IMG/VR virus record: IMGVR_UViG_3300017917_004832
Coordinates: 1 to 20,882 of that record
Length of the DNA stretch: 20,882 nt
Origin: a virus
Reading direction: 5' to 3' (one strand)
Below the pieces are notes generated by a model. It made no database searches. It worked only from the letters and a program-made list of their open reading frames with translations, and was not told the DNA's origin. The translations under genes were made by a program, and so were the position numbers. Shown one piece after another: positions 15,701 to 20,882 of this stretch; within the stretch, counting starts at the first letter, position 1, and every line of letters starts with the position of its first letter.

Positions 15701-18700
15701 GCCATATAAACCTCCAAATCTACCTATTCCAGCGCCTACAAATGCTCCAGTAGATATAAAACTTAAAGCTGTACTTAAAGAACTAATTAGAGCTTGAGTT
15801 TTAGAGTCTTGATCTGAACTAAATTGAGATAAAGTTTGTAAAATTATTGGTAATCCAATTGATAACGCTAAAAATCCAGAACCAAATGTTTTAACGTTTC
15901 GACTTGTGTCTCGTAATTCTCCTTTAAAAGTCTTTAACTCTTTTGTAACTTCTTGGCGCGCTCTTTTTTCTGCGTTAAACTGAGCTTCTGAAGGAATAAT
16001 AATTCCTCCAGGACTAATCATTTCTGCATAATTTGGTACAAAACCTAAATTCATTCCAGCAGTTTTTGCATTTGAACCCATTCTAGCTATTCCTTGACCT
16101 AAACCAAGTGGCTCGTCTTGTGTATTATATACTCCTAATCCTAAAGGATTATATGCTGAAGTTAATCTTTTATCTCGACCTATTCTGATTCTAGATGGTG
16201 ATACTCCTGCTGATAATTCTCTATCAATAGATTCACTTAGAGCTGTAAAATTAGGAATAAAACCTTGTGAAGCTAATTTTTTAGTTATTGGTCTTGGTAA
16301 ACCTGGAAGTCCAGCATTATAAGCTTTTGATATTATCTCTCTAGCTGAATCTGGATTTACAATTCTTTTTGCATCTGCCTTAATTACGGGCGGGGCGAAT
16401 TTAAATCCATCATTAAATTCTTTAGATGGAGATGAAGCTTCTTCAAAATCGAAAGGCTTTTGAGCAAGATCCTGATTAAAAGCTTGTTCTAGTGCGCCTG
16501 TTCCTCTTTTTACCCCTAGATTTACGGCAGCCTCAAATATAGAACCTTCAGTTCCTTTTGGAAATAAATTAACATTTTTTCTTGTAGAGCTTTGTAATAA
16601 GCTAAGAAATTTTGGATCTGGATTAACTTTACCAAATATTTGACTTGCCAATGTATATAAAGGGCTAGCGAATAAAGTATTTATACTTCGCGAAAATTGT
16701 TCTTTATCTTTTATTTTAGAATTTGCTAAATCATTCAAAGTTCTGCCTTGTATACCAGTAAATGTTACTGATCTTGGATCATTTGGATATCCTAATTGTT
16801 TAAATTGAGTACTAACTTTACCAAAAGCGCCACTAAACCCAGCAACTCCAACAACACCAAGATTATTTGCATTGTATATTGCTTCGGGTAAATTTTGGGC
16901 TATTTTTGCATTTTTAACGCCTTGTAAATATTTAGCTTTATCTTGCTCAGTTTTTAATTGAGTCAAGGCTTTTTGTTGATTAATATTTCCTTTTATAGTT
17001 TCACTAATTAATGAAGTTACAGAAAAATTAGGTATAAATCCTTCTGCTGCGTATGGATTAAATCCATAAATTGAGCCAAATGTATCTTTATAATTTTTTC
17101 CAGCAGAGCTTTGACTAGGAGGCATAATTGCAGGTTGAGATAGTCCTGGAAATCTTTTTACTTTTTCTGCGCTATTATAAGTAATAGAACCTTCTCCAGG
17201 AATATTCATTCTTCTTATGTTCCCTGGACTATATCCACCAGCTAATGCTCCAAAAATTTCGCTCATTTCAAAATTAGGAATAAATCCACCACTTTTTGCT
17301 TTTAGAACTCCCCCTTTACTTGTTACTCCTCTTCCTAATAAACCTCCAGCAATTGTTGTTGAAAGTGAAGCGGCTCTTTCTCTTTCTAATGTTTGTTGAC
17401 GAATTATATTTAATATTTTATTTTCAACATCTAAAACACTAATTTGTTTATTATATATAGCTTGAACTAGATTTGGTTCTTGAGATAAAACTTGATTAAT
17501 TTTTGCTTGTATCTGAGCGCGTTGTTCTGCTTGCGTATTTACATTCAATAATGCTTTTAAAGAATCACCAGCAAATTTAGCTAAATTTAAAAATAATTTA
17601 CCAAAAACTGCGGTGATAAGTATAACTCCAGGACCACTTACGAATGTACCGATTCCTTCGAAAATACCTTTAGCTATTTTTGCTCCAGTTCCTTGCGAAT
17701 CTGTAGTTATTGATTCTAGACCTTTATTTAATAAATTAAGACCACCTTCAAAAGTAGGCTGTAGAGATATTCTGCCAAAATCTGCCCCAAGCTGAGTTAG
17801 ATTAACAAAAGTACGATTAATTAGAGCAGATAATGTCTCATTTAATTTTTCATTTCTAGATATAGCTTGATCTGTTGCATTGGCAGAAGTATCCAATGCT
17901 CTAGAATAAACTGAATATTCTTTTCCTAAATCTGCTAAAGCAGCTCGTAAAATATTGATTTGGAAAACGCCTCCAACAGTCTCTGCAACTTGCGCGCGTT
18001 GAGCATCTCCTAGTTGATTAAATGTAGTAGCTAAGTTACTTAGAATTTGAATAGCTGGAAGAGTATTTCCTTCTAAAGTTCTAACTTGTATTCCTAGTTG
18101 TTGTAATTGATCAAGAGTTTCTGTTCTTTGAATTCTTGTAAATATTGTCTTTAAAGAGTTACCAATAACTGCACCACCTCTAGCGGTAGTTTGTTGAACG
18201 CTTGTAACAATAGCTAATAATTGATCAAAATCAACACCAACATCTTGTGCAGAACTTCCTACTCTTTTAATAGCCTCCGCTAAGTCAGCCGAACTTACAG
18301 CAAATGCAGCGTCAACATTTGCTAATTTATTAATAATAGTTGTAGAATCTAGAGCTGCATTACTAAAGCTATTAATTGTAGCAGTTAGTGCTTCTACAGC
18401 GCTAACTGTATCTAAACCACTAAGACGAGTCAATATAAGTGCATCTCTTGTTCTTTTAAGAGTTTCTTCTAAACCTAAACCTTGACGCGAAAATTCTGTT
18501 GCAGCTTGAGCTACTGTATCAAAAGACTGGGCAGTATTTTTTGCAATAGAAAATAACTCGCCGCCAAATTTTTGTAATGTATTATTACTTACATTTAAAA
18601 TAACATTAATATCTGTCAATGACTTTTGAACATCTATTGTACTTTTTACAAGAGCCGTAAATGCTCTCTCTACTGTATAGATTAGACCTGCACTCGCACC

Positions 18701-18901
18701 GAATGCAATAACACGAGCATTAGAAGCATCTAATGATTTTTGAAATTCATTGGCTGCACCAGTAATTCTACCCAATGGTTGAGTAAAGGCTTTTTCATTT
18801 AATCCTTTAAATTTAAAATCACGCCCCAAGGCCCTTTGAATATCTCTTTCAAGTTGCCTTGTATCTGCACCTACTGAAATTGTAGCCGAGGTCCTTGCCA
18901 T
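12749..18901 (-). CDS. Tail tape measure protein, 2050 aa, multidomain
   Basis: ATG 18901 has AAGGA seven bases upstream. Residues about 85-330 match the TP901-type tape measure core (DVQKSLTDINVILN, AQAATEFSRQGL, LDTVSAVEALTATINSF, GGAVIGNSLKTIFTRIQR). A hydrophobic stretch follows (411-446). Four GFIPNF-type motifs lie at 539, 621, 880 and 953. A possible nuclease-like domain lies at 627-879 (Glu790, Asp818, Asp843-Ala-Lys845). Further hydrophobic segments lie at 1006-1027 and 1038-1084, then long helices and a coiled coil (about 1435-1510). The C-terminus has two VPAMLSAGEYVIR-type modules (1659-1696, 1919-1957), FADGG-type motifs and a tandem repeat. It sets tail length and passes into the host envelope with DNA. 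At about 0.15 nm per residue it would span roughly 300 nm if fully extended. Confidence 0.92.
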   Translation of the reverse strand: MARTSATISVGADTRQLERDIQRALGRDFKFKGLNEKAFTQPLGRITGAANEFQKSLDASNARVIAFGASAGLIYTVERAFTALVKSTIDVQKSLTDINVILNVSNNTLQKFGGELFSIAKNTAQSFDTVAQAATEFSRQGLGLEETLKRTRDALILTRLSGLDTVSAVEALTATINSFSNAALDSTTIINKLANVDAAFAVSSADLAEAIKRVGSSAQDVGVDFDQLLAIVTSVQQTTARGGAVIGNSLKTIFTRIQRTETLDQLQQLGIQVRTLEGNTLPAIQILSNLATTFNQLGDAQRAQVAETVGGVFQINILRAALADLGKEYSVYSRALDTSANATDQAISRNEKLNETLSALINRTFVNLTQLGADFGRISLQPTFEGGLNLLNKGLESITTDSQGTGAKIAKGIFEGIGTFVSGPGVILITAVFGKLFLNLAKFAGDSLKALLNVNTQAEQRAQIQAKINQVLSQEPNLVQAIYNKQISVLDVENKILNIIRQQTLERERAASLSTTIAGGLLGRGVTSKGGVLKAKSGGFIPNFEMSEIFGALAGGYSPGNIRRMNIPGEGSITYNSAEKVKRFPGLSQPAIMPPSQSSAGKNYKDTFGSIYGFNPYAAEGFIPNFSVTSLISETIKGNINQQKALTQLKTEQDKAKYLQGVKNAKIAQNLPEAIYNANNLGVVGVAGFSGAFGKVSTQFKQLGYPNDPRSVTFTGIQGRTLNDLANSKIKDKEQFSRSINTLFASPLYTLASQIFGKVNPDPKFLSLLQSSTRKNVNLFPKGTEGSIFEAAVNLGVKRGTGALEQAFNQDLAQKPFDFEEASSPSKEFNDGFKFAPPVIKADAKRIVNPDSAREIISKAYNAGLPGLPRPITKKLASQGFIPNFTALSESIDRELSAGVSPSRIRIGRDKRLTSAYNPLGLGVYNTQDEPLGLGQGIARMGSNAKTAGMNLGFVPNYAEMISPGGIIIPSEAQFNAEKRARQEVTKELKTFKGELRDTSRNVKTFGSGFLALSIGLPIILQTLSQFSSDQDSKTQALISSLSTALSFISTGAFVGAGIGRFGGLYGAAAGTVIGGGIGAYQYFQSLEKADLEKLQKNLQYLQDEFQASQSSLQRVLPLIEEYRKVQASTADEQTKAFNSEKIVNEIATGLAPLGKETIDKVLESLARADYDAIGLIINKKLAESSAQLTNEGVKVLLQGFKGQEIKTKTDADIIGKSILSLQTSTGESVIRKLAATEEGRQRIQTVSKNLEELLKENQKLQQEAKIRTGSISPFVEGAGFAGVAVPNIERVPTVKVQEKIRTNLNQILTVLEPLYQDTEETRAKFAEWKIAASSTTLNQEAADALLQRILKDLRSQGVSTKRIEQILKNNAITSIEEYIQAFKDNTLTLREADNFVKKRLFAQLQDPLGVLGKEQAGLIQQIGEDILTPARRNKVYDEIDKETEKLREMLAQEVVRRDKLNVQLENKEITEDQYQKEIEKAIITEDQYRKRLEGLREKILVNQRKAGNLFAEDFRSGRQETRESRILGQDTQLSDFSDSFFDEFDYRTEDAFRDVQLGAKETARTIKSEFNNAFFDFAQGTATAGEAFQKFALNISNKIQQLALEFSTNLLFGSILGSTSGAVGGNLGKFLNSLNKSKGGIIKGYSSGGTVTGGSGTKDDVPAMLSAGEYVIRKSAVKKYSPEYLQMLNEGKVKKSFLGGLSQVGFNITSISPNFVQPNQQSSYSIAPSISRPKEKRGEFFKYGGMIPKFADGGELQFLGENVYRYNDPLYPTAGENLVSPSLSLQAILDPNNPQNQIRQQREQALFDYINYVQGVNESNKQALEENIRLNQEIQNQYNSQKSAASKGAWFSYLFGLGAAGASYGLGQISPASSGPKLRYAQPTLREGASSGTQLRYAQPSLRKAAGGHIKRFANGGKNEDNIPALLMDGEFVMRREAVNLYGKKFFDDLNSGRVKRFADGGSVGTTSEQGASNYSPTNNVSVVVNLNQERVVSDTTEQNANTPAQQREEESRRTRELAARVKDQVIRVITEQQRPGGLLSSSVYRKIG
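13031..13147 (-). other. Second tape-measure C-terminal module (IPALLMDGEFVMRREAV)
   Basis: Residues 1919-1957 carry the Gly-rich lead and NIPALLMDGEFVMRREAVNL pattern common near the C-termini of siphophage tape measure proteins. It is the second copy; the first is at 13814-13927. Confidence 0.7.
13190..13285 (-). repeat. 51-bp tandem repeat, about 1.9 copies, inside the tape measure gene
   Basis: Units start at 13190 and 13241. Each encodes LRYAQP(T/S)LR plus a short linker, giving a 17-residue periodicity (residues 1879-1904). The copies keep GCATATCTTAATT and ACCTGATGAAGC and differ at scattered sites, so this is an older duplication. Confidence 0.8.
13814..13927 (-). other. First tape-measure C-terminal module (VPAMLSAGEYVIRKSAV)
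   Basis: Residues 1659-1696 carry KDDVPAMLSAGEYVIRKSAV followed by YSPEYLQMLNEGK, the family's usual C-terminal sequence. The duplicate occurs about 260 residues later. Confidence 0.7.
16028..16045 (-). repeat. GFIPNF-type motif, copy 4 (GFVPNY)
   Basis: Residues 953-958 of the tape measure read GFVPNY, the most diverged of four copies. It follows AGMNL and precedes a charged helix. Confidence 0.6.
16247..16264 (-). repeat. GFIPNF motif, copy 3
   Basis: Residues 880-885 are GFIPNF, followed by TALSESIDRELSAGVSPSRI and then IRIG, a downstream module that resembles the one after copy 1 (GGYSPGNIRR ... TYN). Confidence 0.75.
16265..17023 (-). other. Embedded domain between GFIPNF motifs, possible PD-(D/E)XK nuclease-like fold
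   Basis: Residues 627-879 are flanked by GFIPNF copies two and three. GSIFEAAVNLGVKRG (786-800), KPFDFEEAS (815-823) and VIKADAKRIV (839-848) place Glu790, Asp818 and Asp843-x-Lys845 in the order and spacing of the E...D...(D/E)xK active site. The second acidic residue of the xK motif is Asp, which the family tolerates. The motif is short and degenerate, so this is a hypothesis. Confidence 0.35.
17024..17041 (-). repeat. GFIPNF motif, copy 2
   Basis: Residues 621-626 are GFIPNF, preceded by NPYAAE, and open the 253-residue embedded domain. Confidence 0.75.
17270..17287 (-). repeat. GFIPNF motif, copy 1
   Basis: Residues 539-544 are GFIPNF after a GGVLKAKSG linker, followed by a Gly-rich module with SPGNIRR. 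Confidence 0.75.
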
Positions 18902-18959
18902 GCCTTATTCCTTTACTACAATAAATTACACAAAATATACTTATTTATGATAGTTTTAC
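18902..18959 (-). promoter_or_regulatory. Leader between the 338-aa gene and the tape measure gene, with SD
   Basis: The 58-bp gap holds AAGGA (18909-18913), seven bases from the tape measure ATG. A TCATAAATAA box (18941-18950, minus strand) could be promoter-like. No convincing hairpin is seen. Confidence 0.4.
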
Positions 18960-19976
18960 TTATTTAATACCATGTAGTTTCATTAAATCTTGCATGCTTA
19001 AAGTACCACCTTTTTTCAATGCTTCTCCATGCAAACTTACACCATTTTCATCTGCACCAATTTTAGCAAGATCTTCTTTTTTAGCTCCAACTATAGAAGT
19101 TCCAATTGCACCTTCGCTTTTCTTATTATCTTTTACGTCACTCTTACTTAATACTTCTTCAGCATTTTTACTACTTTCAAGCCAATCAATAAGTTTTTCT
19201 GGATCTTCGTATAGTTCATCAGCTGGTTTGTGCTTAGCTTCCGAAAGCATATTTCTAAAATACCTCGCATAGCTAAAAACTTCAATTTGATAAAAAGTAA
19301 GATATATTACAGGTTTTCCGTAAAGATAATATGGACTATCTTCACACATATTATAAAGACTAAGATAAAAAGATGACAATGCTATCTTTTTTAAATTTTT
19401 TTCAGAGAAGTCTTTATTTACATTATTATATATCTCTATAATCTCTGATACATCTTTATTTTCTAATTCATCAAATTGATCTTCTGAAAAGAATCTTTCG
19501 TTTAAATTTTTATCTTTAAATAATGAATTATACATATAATATTCATTGACTTTTTTATTAGCATAATCTTCAACAGTAAATCCCAATAATCCCTTTCTTT
19601 CGCTTATCAATTCTATCAGTCTTAAGGTTTCTTCATTAATTTGTTGATTAATTGAAGTTATTTCTTCATTTCTAAATAGTTTTGATTTTGTTGTCTTAAG
19701 GTTAGAAATATAAGATTTTATCTTTTTTATTTCTTCATTTTTTTCCTGAGACCAAAGTTTTTCAGCTATTAAGTACTTCTCTTTTTCCTCTTCTGTTGGC
19801 AAACCATTACTCTTAGCCTTTACTATGAAATCTTGTCTTTTTGAATCTATATCACCAGAATCAAAGCTAGTATTATGTTTAAAATAGACTTTATTATTTT
19901 TATAGTATGTTTCTGTATAGCCCTTGAGTATATCAACAAATAGTAACCTTATCTTATTTTTATCTATGGTTTCCAA
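18960..19976 (-). CDS. Pre-tape-measure protein, possible second tail assembly chaperone component (338 aa)
   Basis: No family is recognised with certainty. The protein is acidic/basic and mostly helical, with EEEKEKYLIAEKLWSQEKNE, SLYNMCEDSPYYLYGKP and YLTFYQIEVFSYARYF segments, a DELYEDPEKLIDWLES helix, and a Gly/Lys-rich tail ending SMQDLMKLHGIK. Its place between the chaperone-like gene and the tape measure is where the T part of lambda G-T sits. The start is TTG 19976, directly after in-frame TAA-TGA of the previous gene. GGAG (19986-19989) is nine bases upstream of TTG and five from an out-of-frame ATG (19980) that opens only a six-codon ORF. The start could be further in. The role is inferred from position. 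Confidence 0.55.
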   Translation of the reverse strand: METIDKNKIRLLFVDILKGYTETYYKNNKVYFKHNTSFDSGDIDSKRQDFIVKAKSNGLPTEEEKEKYLIAEKLWSQEKNEEIKKIKSYISNLKTTKSKLFRNEEITSINQQINEETLRLIELISERKGLLGFTVEDYANKKVNEYYMYNSLFKDKNLNERFFSEDQFDELENKDVSEIIEIYNNVNKDFSEKNLKKIALSSFYLSLYNMCEDSPYYLYGKPVIYLTFYQIEVFSYARYFRNMLSEAKHKPADELYEDPEKLIDWLESSKNAEEVLSKSDVKDNKKSEGAIGTSIVGAKKEDLAKIGADENGVSLHGEALKKGGTLSMQDLMKLHGIK

Positions 19977-19979
19977 TCA

Positions 19980-20741
19980 TTATTTCTCCGCTTTTTTACC
20001 ATCTTTATTTATTGCGTCAAGAAGTTTAGAAAACTCTTCTTGAGTAGCGGCTCTACCAATATACCAGAAGCTAATCAAATATAATAATTTTTGAAGAGCA
20101 ATTTTCTCAAGGCCTAATTCTGATTCTTCAATCTCATCATATTTCTTTAATTTTTCATCATAAACGCCATCTCCAAAAAGTTGTTTTAACTTTTTATCTT
20201 CACCTTCGATAAGACTGAGCTGAAGAACCCACCACATAATTGTTTTATTTCTAGCCCTATTCTCTGCCGTTTGCTCGAAAAGATTAGCTTGAGCCATTTC
20301 ATATTTTTGAATCATTTCTCTTGTTTCTGTCATCTTTTCGATAATTTTAGCTAGTTCACTTTTTTCGTCATCTGTTCTTAATGATTCTTGTTTTAAGGAT
20401 AATTTTTGAAAATCAACTTGTAAGTTCAAAAAATCATTATAAAGATCATTATATTCTTTTTGTTCTTCTTCACTTAAAACTCCACCATCATTATTAAATC
20501 TTTTAGCTAATAGAGCGCGAGTTAAAAGACCAGCTTTAATACCTTCAGATAGTCTAACTCCATAAAAAAGTTCAGCCTCATCAAAAAGACTTCTTGTTGG
20601 TTTTTTGATACCAAGCTTAACTGGTACTGTAGTTTTAACTTTAGAAGTTACTTTAACTTCTTCGCCTTTTTCATTAGTAGAAACCTCAGTTTTCTCTACT
20701 TCTTTTTCATGATAAATATCAAATTCAAACATTGTTTTCAT
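19980..20741 (-). CDS. Putative tail assembly chaperone (lambda G-like position), 253 aa
   Basis: ATG 20741 has GGAG (20749-20752) seven bases upstream; the next Met, at residue 4, is too far from it. The N-terminus (about 1-50) is beta-like and highly charged (KEVEKTEVSTNEKGEEVKV). Then comes KLGIKKPTRSLFDEAELFYGV, AGLLTRALLAKRFNNDGG and a long helical, Glu/Lys-rich region to about 165. The C-terminal half has MWWVLQLSLIE and LQKLLYLISFWYIGRAATQEEF. Small soluble proteins in this place coat the tape measure and recruit tube subunits. It is in the same reading frame as the 338-aa gene, separated by TAA TGA. The assignment rests on position and character, not on a clear motif. Confidence 0.5.
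   Translation of the reverse strand: MKTMFEFDIYHEKEVEKTEVSTNEKGEEVKVTSKVKTTVPVKLGIKKPTRSLFDEAELFYGVRLSEGIKAGLLTRALLAKRFNNDGGVLSEEEQKEYNDLYNDFLNLQVDFQKLSLKQESLRTDDEKSELAKIIEKMTETREMIQKYEMAQANLFEQTAENRARNKTIMWWVLQLSLIEGEDKKLKQLFGDGVYDEKLKKYDEIEESELGLEKIALQKLLYLISFWYIGRAATQEEFSKLLDAINKDGKKAEK
19986..19989 (-). promoter_or_regulatory. SD motif GGAG before the 338-aa gene
   Basis: It sits five bases from ATG 19980 and nine from TTG 19976. It therefore supports the TTG start but also an alternative six-codon ORF. Confidence 0.55.
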
Positions 20742-20882
20742 ATTTTTTCTCCATTATTTTCTACTATCTCATTGAGATATTTTTTAATTTTTCCATAGTA
20801 AACTACGCCGCCTATTGTTTTTATAAATAGGTGTTTTTTAGTTTCATCCCAATTTTTATAATTTTTAATAAAATTAGGATTT
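20738..20882 (-). CDS. Hypothetical protein, C-terminal 47 residues only (5' end outside window)
   Basis: The frame is open from the right edge to TGA 20738-20740, overlapping ATG 20741 of the next gene as ATGA. The visible part is NPNFIKNYKNWDETKKHLFI followed by KTIGGVVYYGKIKKYLNEIV and NNGEKI, basic and unrecognised. The ATGA overlap, and the GGAG inside its final codons that serves the next gene, are typical of a real coupled gene. In lambda-like order it would lie on the tube/connector side of the chaperones. Confidence 0.6.
   Translation of the reverse strand, partial: NPNFIKNYKNWDETKKHLFIKTIGGVVYYGKIKKYLNEIVENNGEKI

Noticed and set aside
17217-17399. 60-aa plus-strand ORF inside the tape measure gene
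   Set aside because: Antisense shadow, proline-rich from the reverse of Gly-rich codons, with no SD.
17613-17795. 60-aa plus-strand ORF inside the tape measure gene
   Set aside because: Antisense shadow with no SD or family resemblance.
18994-19272. 92-aa plus-strand ORF opposite the 338-aa gene
   Set aside because: Ser/Leu-rich product typical of antisense reading of Lys/Glu-rich coding sequence; no SD or context.

Overview
The window is a very AT-rich piece of a tailed double-stranded DNA phage. It carries a lambda-type (siphovirus) tail module next to phage-borne glycosyltransferases. No bacterial housekeeping gene, rRNA, tRNA, CRISPR array or insertion sequence is visible. Coding is almost gapless, and no stretch of 300 bases lacks a gene. 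The AT-rich composition, K/N/I-rich proteins and GT4/DUF4214/GT9 glycosyltransferase architecture suggest an aquatic, probably metagenome-derived phage, but the host cannot be named from the sequence. Shine-Dalgarno motifs (GGAG, AAGGA, GAGG) precede most of the likely leading genes, so the host probably uses SD initiation. Genes inside the plus-strand tail cluster have essentially no SD and follow the previous stop by -4 to +3 bases, which suggests translational coupling.

Layout. Positions 1-2396 (+) hold a glycosyltransferase region: a left-truncated GT4 + DUF4214 + GT9 N-half protein, then a separate ORF with the GT9 C-half. The two look like one gene split by a 1-base frame change near 1221-1230. 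Positions 2423-3232 (+) encode a probable Rad52/ERF-type annealing protein. Positions 3229-4665 (-) encode a small DUF1360-like membrane protein, a 94-aa unknown, and a tail-tube-like protein with two similar halves. A 51-bp divergent region (4666-4716) contains a perfect 8-bp inverted repeat flanked by two outward TATAAT hexamers. Positions 4717-12752 (+) carry, in order, homologues of lambda M, L, K, I and J, then an unknown 471-aa protein. Positions 12749-20882 (-), read from the right edge, carry the end of an unknown gene, a probable tail assembly chaperone (253 aa), a second pre-tape-measure protein (338 aa), and a 2050-aa tape measure protein.

How the genes work together. The tape measure with its chaperones sets tail length. 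The tail-tube-like protein would polymerise around it. M, L, K, I and J build the tail tip: L carries the four cysteines of an Fe-S site, K carries intact JAMM protease and NlpC/P60 hydrolase residues, and J is the central tip and receptor-binding scaffold. In lambda these genes are co-directional (V-G-GT-H-M-L-K-I-J). Here the H-side genes face the M-J block head-on, and the two blocks end in a shared TTAA.

Most worth a second look: a possible PD-(D/E)XK nuclease-like domain inside the tape measure, bracketed by repeated GFIPNF motifs; carbohydrate-binding-like modules in M and L; the palindromic divergent promoter; the split glycosyltransferase; and the ambiguous TTG/ATG start after tandem in-frame stops at 19976-19982.
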